Positions 12,204 through 21,243 of a stretch of DNA of 64,000 bases are shown one piece after another; positions within the stretch are counted from its first letter, which is position 1; each line of letters starts with the position of its first letter. A model generated the notes under the pieces. That model searched no databases and had not been told where the DNA came from. It was given only the letters and a program-made list of their open reading frames with translations. The position numbers and the translations under genes were made by a program. This DNA is from Cupriavidus oxalaticus (GTDB lineage Bacteria; Pseudomonadota; Gammaproteobacteria; Burkholderiales; Burkholderiaceae): positions 124,001 through 188,000 of the forward strand of contig NZ_CP038636.1 of assembly GCF_004768545.1 (NCBI RefSeq). Direction: 5' to 3'.

Positions 12204-12512
12204 ATGGCAAAGCTTGTGGCACTGTACAAAAAGCCGGACGACAAGGCAGCGTTCGATTCGTATTACTTTTCGAAGCACGTTCCGCTGGCTAAGAAAATTC
12301 CCGGCTTGCGAGCTTACGAGGTGAGCGACGGGTCGGTGGCAACCCCTTTAGGAGAGTCCCCGTTCCATCTGGTAGCGTTGCTCAGCTTCGATTCTCTGGA
12401 GGCAATCCAACAGGGGCTGGCGTCGCCGGAAGGCGCCGCAACAGCGGCCGATCTCGCCAATTTTGCCGGGGCAGGCGTGGACCTTTTGATCTTCGACACC
12501 AAAGCGGTCTAG
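12204..12512 (+). CDS. EthD domain-containing protein
   Basis: A 102-residue ferredoxin-like barrel protein of the EthD family. It begins with MAKLVALYKKPDDKAAFDSYYFSKHVPLAKKIPGL-type sequence, in which the His of HVPLAKKIPGL is the family signature, and ends with a conserved strand (VDLLIFDTKAV). EthD was first linked to ethyl tert-butyl ether degradation and related domains occur in polyketide and aromatic pathways; the reaction here is unknown. AGGACGAACAAG provides the ribosome site. Confidence 0.88.
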   Translation: MAKLVALYKKPDDKAAFDSYYFSKHVPLAKKIPGLRAYEVSDGSVATPLGESPFHLVALLSFDSLEAIQQGLASPEGAATAADLANFAGAGVDLLIFDTKAV

Positions 12513-12525
12513 CCGGCCTAGACGC

Positions 12526-12543
12526 GACGCTGTTTACAGCGTC
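12526..12543. terminator. Short hairpin between convergent genes
   Basis: GACGCTG-TTTA-CAGCGTC lies between the EthD stop and the LysR stop, which face each other. It has no clear T run, so it is only a possible shared terminator. Confidence 0.35.
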
Positions 12544-13450
12544 ATGCAGGTTTCGCGCTTGCGACACGTGGCACCAATGCGCGAAGCCGGGAAAGAACCA
12601 GCCGGGCCGCACGGGACAGCGGGTGGTGCTGCGTGACGCCGAGCGCGATTGACCTGAGCAGGTCGGGGTCGACGATCTCGACCGCTGCCAGCCGGCCCTC
12701 AGCCACTTCGTCATCGACGGCAAGCAAAGGCAGGATCGTCATGGCATGCCCGCACAAGGCGACTTCCTTCATGGTGTTGAGCGACTCCACCTCAAGCGCG
12801 ACGTCAAGGACAATGCCTTGCTGGCGCGCATGTTGGTCAAGGATGGAGCGAAGGCCATTTGGCGTAGGCGGCAGGACCAGTGGTACGCCATCCAGTCGAT
12901 GGAAGGCGACAGTCGGCTCGCCAGCCAAGGCATGCTGGGGCGGACATACCAGGTAAGTTGAAACAGTCGCCAGGATATCCTCGGCCTGCCGCGGTCCAGG
13001 ACCATAGCGGTTAATGACTGCGATATCGAGGTGGCCGGATTCCAGCTGCTCATCGAGTTGGCCGCTGAAGCCTTCCGTCACGCGCAAGCGAACGCCCGGT
13101 GCGCTCGCGCGCAGGTCGGCAAATAAGGCGGGAACGAGCCGGCGCGTCATAGAGGGGAGGACGCCGATACGTACCACCCCGAACGGAATACCGGCCGCGT
13201 TCCGGACTTCATCATTGAGTCGCGCCGACTGAGCAAGCAGAAGCTCAATGTGCGGGAAAATCCGCTTGCCGAACTCTGACAGCACCACCCCGCGACCGGT
13301 CCGATCGAACAACCTGTCGCCCCACTCCGTCTCAATCTGAGCAATGGTGCGGCTCACCAGGGACTGGGCGATTCCGAGCGCACGCGCGGCACGCGACAGC
13401 GACCCGACTTCGGCCACCAGCGCCACGGTCTCCAGTTGCTTCAGGTTCAC
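12542..13450 (-). CDS. LysR-family transcriptional regulator
   Basis: DNA-binding regulator of about 302 residues with an N-terminal winged helix (LKQLETVALVAEVGSLSRAARALGIAQSLVSRTIAQIE) and a periplasmic-binding-like effector domain. The frame is open to ATG 13462, but GTG 13450 has GGGAAG six bases before it and gives the usual LysR start (VNLKQLE), so I use it. It diverges from the Bug / acyl-CoA synthetase / crotonase / ALDH operon and most likely controls it in response to a pathway acid. Confidence 0.9.
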   Translation of the reverse strand: MNLKQLETVALVAEVGSLSRAARALGIAQSLVSRTIAQIETEWGDRLFDRTGRGVVLSEFGKRIFPHIELLLAQSARLNDEVRNAAGIPFGVVRIGVLPSMTRRLVPALFADLRASAPGVRLRVTEGFSGQLDEQLESGHLDIAVINRYGPGPRQAEDILATVSTYLVCPPQHALAGEPTVAFHRLDGVPLVLPPTPNGLRSILDQHARQQGIVLDVALEVESLNTMKEVALCGHAMTILPLLAVDDEVAEGRLAAVEIVDPDLLRSIALGVTQHHPLSRAARLVLSRLRALVPRVASAKPA

Positions 13451-13471
13451 AGCGCTTCCCATCTATAAAGT

Positions 13472-13486
13472 CGATATCAGGTATCG
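13472..13486. promoter_or_regulatory. Candidate LysR operator
   Basis: CGATA-TCAGG-TATCG is an imperfectly spaced inverted repeat in the divergent promoter region between the LysR gene and the Bug operon. Its position and symmetry suit a LysR site, though it is not an exact T-N11-A box. Confidence 0.4.
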
Positions 13487-13578
13487 CAGATTCTACTCTT
13501 TTGCGTTGGCTCTGGACTCCATACACTGCAATCAGCCCTTCCCGCAGGAGGAGGGCGCCAGACAGATATGGAGACAAC

Positions 13579-14583
13579 ATGCCCCATTTTTCCGCATTAC
13601 TCAGCGCATTCCGGCGACCGCTGTGCGCGCTGATGCTTGCCGCGGGCCCACTCGCATTTGGTGCCTTGGCCGGTGCTGCCACCGGGTATCCCACCAAGCC
13701 GATCCGCCTGGTCGTGCCCTTCCCGGCGGGCGGCCCCACCGATGCCATGGCGCGGCTGATCGGCCAGCACCTGTCGCAGCAGCTTGGGCAGCCAGTAGTG
13801 ATCGACAACCGCGGCGGGGCGGGCGGCACCATCGCCACCGAAGCGGTCGCGCAGGCGGCGCCCGACGGCTACACGTTGTTCTTTTCCACCACGGGCACCA
13901 TGGCGATCAACCCGGTGCTCTATCGCTCGCTGAAGGTGGATCCGCTCAAGTCGTTCGAGGCCGTGGGCTCGGTAGCCTCGACGGTAAACGTGCTGGTGGT
14001 CCCGAACAGCTTGCCGGTCAGCAACATCAAGGACCTGATGGCGTTAGCCAGGCAGAAGCCGGGCACGCTGACATTCGGTTCGGCTGGCAACGGCAGCTCC
14101 AATCACCTGTCGGGCGAGCTCTTCAAATCGATGGCCGGCATCGATATCGTCCATGTGCCATACAAGGGGTCGGCAGCGGCGTTCACCGACCTGCTCGGCG
14201 GTCGCATCTCGATGATGTTCGATACGGTATCGAGCCAGGTGCAGTACATCGGCAGCGGCAAGGTCAAGGCGCTGGGCGTCACGGGCACCAAGCGCTCGGA
14301 TGCGCTGCCCAAGGTGCCAACGATTGCGGAAGCTGGCCTGCCCAGCTTCGACGTAACGATTTGGTTCGGGCTGTCCGCGCCAAAAGGCACCACGCCAGAA
14401 GTGATCCGCCGCCTCAACAGCGAACTGCAGACTGTGCTCGCACAGGCCGAGGTACAGAGCCAGCTGGCCGCGCTTGGCGCGCGCCCCTTGCCTGGCACGC
14501 CGGCTGATTTCTCCACGCTGATCCAGCATGACGCCGGCAAGTGGTCGCCGGTGGTTAAGGCCTCGGGAGCGACCCTTGACTGA
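13579..14583 (+). CDS. Bug family (TctC) tripartite tricarboxylate transporter substrate-binding protein
   Basis: Periplasmic receptor of 334 residues. A signal peptide (CALMLAAGPLAFGALAGA) precedes the family start YPTKPIRLVVPFPAGGPTD. Other hallmarks are VIDNRGGAGG, APDGYTLFF, VPYKGSAAAFTDLLGG and LPKVPTIAEAGLP. Start chosen at ATG 13579, with GGAGA four bases before it. No TctA/TctB membrane subunits are nearby, as is usual for Bug receptors in Cupriavidus and Bordetella. As first gene of the operon it probably captures the organic acid degraded by the downstream enzymes. Confidence 0.95.
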   Translation: MPHFSALLSAFRRPLCALMLAAGPLAFGALAGAATGYPTKPIRLVVPFPAGGPTDAMARLIGQHLSQQLGQPVVIDNRGGAGGTIATEAVAQAAPDGYTLFFSTTGTMAINPVLYRSLKVDPLKSFEAVGSVASTVNVLVVPNSLPVSNIKDLMALARQKPGTLTFGSAGNGSSNHLSGELFKSMAGIDIVHVPYKGSAAAFTDLLGGRISMMFDTVSSQVQYIGSGKVKALGVTGTKRSDALPKVPTIAEAGLPSFDVTIWFGLSAPKGTTPEVIRRLNSELQTVLAQAEVQSQLAALGARPLPGTPADFSTLIQHDAGKWSPVVKASGATLD

Positions 14584-16657
14584 AACTTTCAACGCATTGT
14601 TCGCGCCCGCATCGGTGGCCGTCGTCGGCGCCTCGGACAATCCCAACAAGGTAGGTGGCCGGCCGGTGCACTACATGCGCACGTTTGGCTACACCGGTGA
14701 AGTCTTCCCTGTGAATCCGGCGCGAGACACCATACAGGGCTATCGCGCGTATCCGGATCTCGGAGCCATTGGCAAGACGCCGGACGCAGTCGTCATTGCC
14801 GTGTCAGGCGATGCCACGCTGGAGCAGGTGCGGCAATGCGGCGCGGCCGGTGTCAAGGCGGCGGTGATCATGGCGTCGGGGTTTGCCGAGACCGGCACGG
14901 CCGGCCGGGAGCGCCAGCAGGAACTGGTGAGCGTAGCCAACGCCAGCGGGATGCGGCTCGTAGGCCCGAATGCACAGGGCACGGCGAACTTCGCCAGTGG
15001 GGCGGTCCTGAACTTCTCCACGATGTTCATGGAGGTTGCGCCAAAGGATGGACCGATAGCGATCATTAGCCAGAGTGGCGCGGCGAGCGTCATGCCCTAT
15101 GCGCTTTTGCGGCAGGCCGGCTACGGCGTGCGCTATCTGGTGGCCACCGGCAACGACGCGGACCTTGATGCCTGCGCAATGGCTGCAGCCGTGGCGGAGG
15201 ATCCCGAAGTGCGGCTGATCCTCGTCTACCTGGAATCGATCTCGGACCCCGCACAGCTTGCTCGGGCTGCGGACGTAGCGCGAGCACGCGGGGCCAGCAT
15301 TGTGGCGATCAAGGCCGGCAACAGCCGGCGTGGTGCCCAGGCGGCGGCCTCCCATACCGGCGCACTGGTTGGTAACGACGCAGCCATCGACGCATTCCTT
15401 GCCCGCCACGGTATCTGGCGCGCGGGCGATATCGGCGAACTGGTCCGTGCCGTCCCCCTTTATCTGCAGGGCCGGGCGCCAGGGCAGGGCCGCACGGTGG
15501 TGATGAGCCACAGCGGCGCCGTTGGCGTGATGGCGGCCGATTTGGCCGAACAGCAAGCGCTGCCGCTCACCGACCTGCAGCCTGCAACGCTGCGCGAACT
15601 GGGCACGATCCTCCCTGAATTCGGCACCGCCAGCAATCCGCTCGACATGACGGCGGCCTTGCTGGGCAAGGGCGATATGTTCCCGCGCGTGCTGCATGCG
15701 CTGGCAGCCGACCCGCAGGCAGACATGGTGATGGTTGGCATTCCGGTGGCGGGCCCAGGTTACGACGTTGAGGCGTTGGCCCGCGATGCCGCCGCGTTCA
15801 GCGGGCATTACGGCAAGCCGCTTGTCGCCAGCGCTCCGCAGCAGACCGTGCGCGAGGTGTTTGCACGCCATGGCGTACCGGCGTTTGTCACCGAAGCGGA
15901 CGCCATCGCGGCGCTGGCGCAGTATGCCGCCCACCATCAGTTGAACGCTGTCGCCCTCACATCGCCGCGCCTGGAGCCATGTCCGCTCGACGGTCGCGGC
16001 ATGCAGGATGAAGCAAGGAGCCTGTCGCTGCTTGCCGAAGCAGGCGTGCCGGTGGTGCCATACCGCTTCTGCGCGAGCGTCGACGAGGCTGTGACGGCGT
16101 TCAGCGCATTGGGTGGCGTGCCTGTGGTGGTCAAGGGCTGCGCAGCAGCCGTGCCGCACAAGAGCGAGCACGGCCTCGTGCATCTTCGCCTGACCGATGC
16201 CGCCGGCGTCGCCCACGCCGCGCAGGACTGTTTCGACAAGCTGCAGCGGCTTGGCGTGGCATCGCCGCGCGTGGTGGTCGCGACGATGGTCAAGGGGCGC
16301 CATGAGTTCGCGCTAGGCGTATCGATCGACCCCGTGTTCGGCCCGCTGGTGATGATCGGCGAGGGGGGGACGCTGCTCGAACTGCGCAAGGACATCGTCA
16401 CGCTGTTGGCGCCCTTTAGCGCCGATGACGTAAAGGCAGCCTGTGCGCGGTTGCGGCTGGCGCCGTTGTTCGAGGGCTACCGCGATATCCCGGCGCTCGA
16501 TCTCGAAGCACTGGCGTCTGCCGCCGTCGCACTCGGCAACTGGGCGTTGCGTCATCGCACGGCGCTGAAATCGGTCGACATCAACCCGCTGATGGTGATG
16601 GCTGCTGGCGAAGGGGTCAGCGCCGTCGACGCCGTCGTGGAACTGCAGGGAGCCTGA
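14576..16657 (+). CDS. Acyl-CoA synthetase, ADP(NDP)-forming, acetate-CoA ligase family
   Basis: A 693-residue fusion of the two halves of NDP-forming acyl-CoA synthetases. The N-terminal part has the CoA-binding Rossmann domain (ASVAVVGASDNPNKVGG) and the phospho-His in AASHTGALVGND. The C-terminal part is an ATP-grasp domain (VPVVVKGCAAAVPHKSE onward). TTG 14576 is the likely start: GGGAG lies six bases before it and it overlaps the receptor stop by eight bases. It would activate the imported acid to its CoA ester. Relatives include FerA, the feruloyl-CoA synthetase of Sphingobium; with the crotonase and ALDH next door a phenylpropanoid or similar side-chain substrate is possible but unproven. 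Confidence 0.9.
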   Translation: MTETFNALFAPASVAVVGASDNPNKVGGRPVHYMRTFGYTGEVFPVNPARDTIQGYRAYPDLGAIGKTPDAVVIAVSGDATLEQVRQCGAAGVKAAVIMASGFAETGTAGRERQQELVSVANASGMRLVGPNAQGTANFASGAVLNFSTMFMEVAPKDGPIAIISQSGAASVMPYALLRQAGYGVRYLVATGNDADLDACAMAAAVAEDPEVRLILVYLESISDPAQLARAADVARARGASIVAIKAGNSRRGAQAAASHTGALVGNDAAIDAFLARHGIWRAGDIGELVRAVPLYLQGRAPGQGRTVVMSHSGAVGVMAADLAEQQALPLTDLQPATLRELGTILPEFGTASNPLDMTAALLGKGDMFPRVLHALAADPQADMVMVGIPVAGPGYDVEALARDAAAFSGHYGKPLVASAPQQTVREVFARHGVPAFVTEADAIAALAQYAAHHQLNAVALTSPRLEPCPLDGRGMQDEARSLSLLAEAGVPVVPYRFCASVDEAVTAFSALGGVPVVVKGCAAAVPHKSEHGLVHLRLTDAAGVAHAAQDCFDKLQRLGVASPRVVVATMVKGRHEFALGVSIDPVFGPLVMIGEGGTLLELRKDIVTLLAPFSADDVKAACARLRLAPLFEGYRDIPALDLEALASAAVALGNWALRHRTALKSVDINPLMVMAAGEGVSAVDAVVELQGA

Positions 16658-16661
16658 GGAC

Positions 16662-17429
16662 GTGGAAGCCATACGGATTGAACAGGATCGCGACATCAGC
16701 ATCGTCACACTTGACCGCCCCGCGCGAATGAATGCGGTCAACGATGTCCTGCGAGGCCAGTTGATTGACGCGCTAAGCCGCCTCAATGCGGACCCCGCGG
16801 TGCGCGCCATCGTGCTGAACGGTGCCGGGGAGCGCGCATTCTGCGCCGGGCAGGATCTTGAAGAAGCGGCAGGCGTGACATGGCAGCAAATCGTGCCCTG
16901 GCTGAACCGGCAACGGGCCATGTACCAGGCCGTGCGCGACCTCGATAAGCCCTGCGTGGCCGCCGTACGCGGCGTGGCCGCGGGAGCGGGTTTTCAACTC
17001 GCCCTGTGCGCTGATTGGCGCTTGGCCACGCCGGATAGCCGCTGGGGCCAGCCTGAAGTGAAGGCAGGACTGGCAAGCATCGTCGGTTCGTACCTGATGA
17101 CGCTGCACGTCGGGCACACCCACAACGTACAGATGTCGCTGTCCGGCGAATTGATCAGCGGCCAGCGAGCCTTCGATGTCGGGCTGGTGACCGGACTTAG
17201 CAGTGAATCGGACCTCATGGCGACGGCCGTTGCCCGCGCCCGGTCGCTCGGTGCATTGCCGCCGACGGCCATGCGCCTGTCCAAGCAACGTTTCCGGGCG
17301 ATGACGCAACCGGGTTTTGACGAAGCTTGCATCGCCGGGATTCGGGCGCAGCTGGAGTGCTACGCCGATGGTGAGCCGCAGCGCGTGATGGCCGGATTCC
17401 TGGACAAACGTAACTCAAGGGAATCATAG
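16662..17429 (+). CDS. Enoyl-CoA hydratase/isomerase (crotonase) family protein
   Basis: A 255-residue crotonase: AFCAGQDLEEA and AVRGVAAGAGFQLALCAD are the two oxyanion-hole segments. The position of the second catalytic Glu (GQPEVKAG) is kept, while the position of the first (E in GGGCELA of typical hydratases) is Gln. It starts at GTG four bases after the synthetase stop and overlaps the ALDH start by one base. A hydratase, hydratase/lyase or isomerase step on the CoA ester is expected. Confidence 0.88.
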   Translation: MEAIRIEQDRDISIVTLDRPARMNAVNDVLRGQLIDALSRLNADPAVRAIVLNGAGERAFCAGQDLEEAAGVTWQQIVPWLNRQRAMYQAVRDLDKPCVAAVRGVAAGAGFQLALCADWRLATPDSRWGQPEVKAGLASIVGSYLMTLHVGHTHNVQMSLSGELISGQRAFDVGLVTGLSSESDLMATAVARARSLGALPPTAMRLSKQRFRAMTQPGFDEACIAGIRAQLECYADGEPQRVMAGFLDKRNSRES

Positions 17430-18844
17430 TGAAACAGTTGTCCGAACACTATATTGGCGGTGAGCGCAGCCCGATCCGCAGCAACGAAACGATTCTGGTC
17501 TGCGATGCCGCGACCGAAGCTCCCTTGGTCGAGGTTCGTCTTGGCGATACCGATGACGTTGCTGAGGCGGTCGCGGCGGCCAGGAGGGCACTGCCGGCTT
17601 GGCATGGCATCGGTGCAACACTGCGGGCATCGTATCTGCGAGCACTGGCCGACGTACTGGAAACGTCCGCCGCAGAGCTCGCGCACGACATCTCCCGTGA
17701 AGTCGGCATGCCGCTCAAGCTGTCTCGGCGGATCCAGGTCGACGCGCCGATCGCCGCGTGGCGCGCCACGGCGGCGCTAGCGGAGACGTTTTCGTTTGTC
17801 AGCACGGTCGGCAATTCGCGTGTCACGATGACCCCTGTCGGCGTGGTGGCGGCGATTACGCCATGGAACTACCCCCTGCACCAGATTACTGCCAAGCTGG
17901 CACCAGCATTACTGGCTGGCTGCACGGTCGTGCTCAAGCCGTCGGAGTTGGCACCATCGGTGACCGGGCGACTGATCGCCGCCTGCGAAGCGGCAAAGCT
18001 GCCGGCTGGCGTCCTCAACATTGTTTCGGGTGGTGCGGTTGCTGGTGAGGCGCTGGTGTCGCACCCCGATGTCCAGATGGTGTCGTTCACAGGCTCCACG
18101 GCGGTGGGACGCAAGGTGGCCGCGCTGGCTGCCCGTGATATGAAGCGCCTGTCGATGGAACTTGGCGGCAAGTCCGCAGCCGTGGTGCTTCCTGGCGCTG
18201 ACCTGGCGAAGGCGGTCAAGGCGACTGTCAGTTCTTGCTTTCTCAACTCGGGACAGACCTGCAGTGCGACGACCCGGCTGATTGTTGCGCGTGAGGACTA
18301 CGCGCTTTGCAGGCAGTTGCTTGCCGATGCGGCGGCAGCGATGCGGCTTGGTGATCCAGCCGATCCGGATACGCGCATCGGCCCCTTGTTGTCGGCGCAG
18401 CAACGTGACCGCGTGCGGGCGCATATTGCGGAGGCACAGCAAGCAGGGTTCGATCTCATCGCTGGCGGAGTTGACGCACCGGTGCCGGACGCAGGCTATT
18501 TCGTTGCCCCGACAATCTTCGGCAACGTTGCTCCCGACAGCCGCCTGGCAAACGAGGAGATCTTCGGTCCGGTGCTTGCGGTATTGACCTATGAGACGGT
18601 TGACGAGGGCGTCACCTTAGCCAACGCCACACCCTATGGACTGGCGGCGGCGGTCTGGGCCGCGGACGACGCCACGGGTATGACTGTGGCCAATGACCTG
18701 CGGGCAGGGCAGGTCGACGTCAATGGTGCACGGTTTAACCCAGCGGCGCCGTTCGGGGGCTTTGGCATGTCCGGTGTCGGGCGAGAAGGGGGCGTCTATG
18801 GGCTCGAAGAGTTCCTGGAGCCGAAATCGATTCAGCTTCCGTAA
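17429..18844 (+). CDS. NAD(P)-dependent aldehyde dehydrogenase
   Basis: Aldehyde dehydrogenase superfamily, 471 residues. The cofactor region ITPWNYPLHQI is followed by VLKPSELAP, FTGSTAVGRKV, the general-base Glu in LSMELGGKSAAVVL and the nucleophile Cys in NSGQTCSATTR. The C-terminal NEEIFGPVLAVLTY and PFGGFGMSGVGREGG are standard. GTG start with AAGGGAA five bases upstream; it overlaps the crotonase stop. In this operon it would oxidise an aldehyde made from the CoA ester by the crotonase step. Confidence 0.94.
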   Translation: MKQLSEHYIGGERSPIRSNETILVCDAATEAPLVEVRLGDTDDVAEAVAAARRALPAWHGIGATLRASYLRALADVLETSAAELAHDISREVGMPLKLSRRIQVDAPIAAWRATAALAETFSFVSTVGNSRVTMTPVGVVAAITPWNYPLHQITAKLAPALLAGCTVVLKPSELAPSVTGRLIAACEAAKLPAGVLNIVSGGAVAGEALVSHPDVQMVSFTGSTAVGRKVAALAARDMKRLSMELGGKSAAVVLPGADLAKAVKATVSSCFLNSGQTCSATTRLIVAREDYALCRQLLADAAAAMRLGDPADPDTRIGPLLSAQQRDRVRAHIAEAQQAGFDLIAGGVDAPVPDAGYFVAPTIFGNVAPDSRLANEEIFGPVLAVLTYETVDEGVTLANATPYGLAAAVWAADDATGMTVANDLRAGQVDVNGARFNPAAPFGGFGMSGVGREGGVYGLEEFLEPKSIQLP

Positions 18845-18875
18845 TCCACAAGCAATGTATTGACAGGAACACGAC

Positions 18876-19694
18876 ATGGAAAGCCAGATTACCGTTACTC
18901 GCGCCGGCAAGAGCGAGCACATTGCCGTCGTCACGATGAACCGCCCCGACAAGCTCAACGCGCTGACCAAGGTCATGGAGGCGGAACTACGCGACACGAT
19001 GGAAGCTGCTGACCGCGACGATAACGTCCGTGTGGTGGTGCTGACCGGCGCAGGTAAGGGCTTCTGCGCAGGGATGGACATCAATGAACTTGAAGTGCTC
19101 CCGCCGGGCGACATCCGCGCCGAGCAATGGATGCGGCCGTTTGACATGAACCGGCGAGCCGATTACCAGACCCGATATGGTTATTTCCCTGCGATGCGAA
19201 AGCCGGTGATTTCTGCCATTAATGGCGCAGCTGCCGGGTTGGGCCTGGTATTTGCCCTATACAGTGACATGCGCTTTGCCAGCAGCAGCGCCGCGTTCAG
19301 CACCGCTTTCTCTCGCCGGGGCCTGATTGCCGAACACGGTATCTCGTGGCTGCTGCCGCGCGTGGTGGGCCCCGGCCATGCAGCCGACCTGCTGTATTCC
19401 GCGCGCAAGGTGCTGGCGGAAGAAGCCTTGCGGATCGGGCTGGTGGACCGTGTGTTTGATCCGGATGCGCTGATGGCGCAGACGCTCCACTATGCCGACG
19501 ATCTTGCCCAGAACGTCTCGCCACGTTCCATCCGGGTGATGAAGCAGCAGTTGTGGGAGCAACCCTTCCAGTCGCTGGCCGACGCCACGCGCATGGCCAA
19601 CGCAGAAATGTTCGACAGCATCCAGAGCGAAGATTTCACCGAGGGCGTCGCACATTTTATTGAGCGTCGCCCAGCGAAATTCACGGGAAGGTGA
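18876..19694 (+). CDS. Second crotonase-family protein, catalytic Glu positions not conserved
   Basis: A 272-residue enoyl-CoA hydratase-like protein. FCAGMDINELEVL and INGAAAGLGLVFALYSDMR mark the fold, but the usual first Glu is Val and the second region reads FSRRGLIAEHGISWLLPR with no QPE. The AEHG motif occurs in a subgroup of uncharacterised crotonases, so a different reaction (isomerase, lyase or hydrolase) is likely. It is 31 bases after the ALDH, with AGGAA upstream, and is last in the operon. Confidence 0.85.
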   Translation: MESQITVTRAGKSEHIAVVTMNRPDKLNALTKVMEAELRDTMEAADRDDNVRVVVLTGAGKGFCAGMDINELEVLPPGDIRAEQWMRPFDMNRRADYQTRYGYFPAMRKPVISAINGAAAGLGLVFALYSDMRFASSSAAFSTAFSRRGLIAEHGISWLLPRVVGPGHAADLLYSARKVLAEEALRIGLVDRVFDPDALMAQTLHYADDLAQNVSPRSIRVMKQQLWEQPFQSLADATRMANAEMFDSIQSEDFTEGVAHFIERRPAKFTGR

Positions 19695-20036
19695 ACGCGA
19701 TCTTTCTAACTGTGCTGTCCGCGAAGCGATCCGGCGGCTAGTCAGGTGGCCGATACCTCTCCCGCATCAGTCAAAGTAGTGTCGTCGTTGGGGCTACCGG
19801 CGTACTTCGCGTGAAGGCAGGCGAACAGACTGACGTGGTAGCCAATCGCCAAGGAATAGACGCCATGTCCGACGGACGAGCGGTGACGATTGGACTTCCC
19901 GGCGAACTGGATTGCCGAGACTGATATCGGGGAAGGTTCGATCACTGCTTATGACATCTACAAGCGGTCGCGCGGCTTAGGGCCGTAGCTGTGGGCAGCA
20001 GTGCCCGCGCTGCGGCGTTCTTACGCCATTCTCAGT
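19695..20036. other. Intergenic region, no gene recognised
   Basis: Between the last crotonase and the terminator. Only short shadow frames, no clear Shine-Dalgarno and no recognisable protein. It separates two convergent units. Confidence 0.5.
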
Positions 20037-20063
20037 AAAAAAAGCCCCATCGGGGCTTTTTTT
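20037..20063. terminator. Bidirectional rho-independent terminator
   Basis: AAAAAAAGCCCC-ATC-GGGGCTTTTTTT is a perfect stem with A and T runs on either side, so it works in both directions. It sits between the plus-strand crotonase operon and the minus-strand HU-like gene. Confidence 0.92.
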
Positions 20064-20084
20064 CTGCTTGTGGAGCCGTCACGA

Positions 20085-20534
20085 TTACGCTGCAGCGTCC
20101 TTCAGCTTTTTCATTGCGCGAACCTTCACCTTCACGCTGGCCGGCTTGGCGGCGAACCACTGCTCCTGGCCCGTGAACGGATTCTTGCCGAAGCGCTTCT
20201 TCGTGGCCGGGACCTGGATAGCCGAGACCTTGAACAGGCCGGGGAAGGTGAATTCGCCGGCGCCCTTCTTGTGGATCGCGCTCACCATGGTGTTTTCCAG
20301 GTGGGCCAGAACGGTTTGAACGGTCTTTTTGTCCAGTTCGGTCTGGGCGACCAGGTGGGCAAGGAGGCTCGACTTGTTGAAGGTGTCCTTCAGCGGCTTT
20401 GCGACCGGGGCCGCGGCAGCAGGCTTCTTGGCAGGAGCGGCCGGCTTTGCTGTCGCAGCCTTCTTAGCCGGGGCAGCTTTTTTCGCTGCGGTCTTCGTTG
20501 CAGTCTTTGCTACGGGTTTCGCTTTCGTGGCCAT
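20085..20534 (-). CDS. HU-family nucleoid protein with Lys/Ala/Pro-rich N-terminal tail
   Basis: A 149-residue chromatin protein. Residues 1 to about 47 are a low-complexity basic tail (repeats of AKKA, PAKK and TAKPA) like histone H1 tails. From about 48 on it is an HU/IHF-type domain (KDTFNKSSLLAHLVAQTELDKKTVQTVL, then GEFTFPGLFKVSAIQVPATKKR). Such tailed HU variants are common in Burkholderiales and expected to bind and compact DNA. It stands alone, closed by the bidirectional terminator 22 bases after its stop. Confidence 0.92.
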   Translation of the reverse strand: MATKAKPVAKTATKTAAKKAAPAKKAATAKPAAPAKKPAAAAPVAKPLKDTFNKSSLLAHLVAQTELDKKTVQTVLAHLENTMVSAIHKKGAGEFTFPGLFKVSAIQVPATKKRFGKNPFTGQEQWFAAKPASVKVKVRAMKKLKDAAA

Positions 20535-20734
20535 AGTCGTGTCTTGGTAGATTTATGCGCGCCTGACAGCAATTTTTGGATGTGGCGCACCGGCGAAGAA
20601 TAGCAAAAGCGGCCGCGTATGCAAGAGGGATGACGGAAATTTGTTGAAATCGCTTGGGAACTGTGGGCGCATGTTGCGCTCCGAAGCAAGCGAAACGCCT
20701 GGCACGAGACCGGCACCACTGTCGGTGGAGCGGT

Positions 20735-20869
20735 GAATCGCATTGCGCTTGCCATGAGCTGCCGGCCAATACCGGTTCCGCGTAATGAATCATCTACGAT
20801 GAACCAAGAAAGCTGGGCGAGACCCCATTCGCCCAAGGCTTGTTTAGGCGCTTCGTTCAGAACTACCGA
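20735..20869 (-). pseudogene. GNAT acetyltransferase relic
   Basis: The minus-strand frame reads VVLNEAPKQALGEWGLAQL, then SWFIVDDSLRGTGIGRQLM and ASAMRF. This is the core of a GNAT N-acetyltransferase, with the acetyl-CoA pyrophosphate loop as RGTGIG. The segment upstream has an in-frame stop and downstream the frame loses similarity; weak matches to the next GNAT strand (QAFRLLRSA or SLASERN) lie in other frames. So only about 45 codons of the fold remain. Confidence 0.6.
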
Positions 20870-21243
20870 TCACCAGAAAATTAAGCAGTAGAAACCGGTT
20901 GCTTATGCTCCGACGACCCGGCTGAAGGCAGCATGCTCCGGCAGTGCCTGATTACTGTCCTGCCAGGTGATCGGATCCGTCTGCGCGTCATGCGCGATTT
21001 TGACTGGCTGCCTGATGGCCCCATACGCGATTTCTTCAGGGAAGAGGGGCTGAACGGCGGGGGGAGGGAGTGAACTGCTTGTCCCGCTGTTGCCCGGATG
21101 GGACGCACCAACGCGAGTATAGTCACGAATGACGCTCGCGCAGGCTGGGGGCGTTGGAGAGTTCCGCACGAGCGCTACCGCAGTGCGCACCGCAAGCCGC
21201 CTGCAGGAGTTCCCCATCGCTATGTGCCGCATTGCGCTCCAGC
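20870..21243. other. Region upstream of the SARP-like regulator
   Basis: No gene I can support. It presumably contains the promoter of the AfsR/SARP-like gene. A minus-strand open frame at 20903-21232 shows no recognised motif and overlaps that promoter region. Confidence 0.4.

Noticed and set aside
13579..19694. Naming the operon as the ferulate pathway (fcs, ech, vdh)
   Set aside because: Order and families are compatible, but both crotonases lack canonical residues and nothing fixes the substrate, so the symbols were withheld.
20903..21232. A 109-codon minus-strand frame before the SARP-like gene
   Set aside because: No ribosome site and no recognised motif; it overlaps the promoter region of a strongly supported gene.
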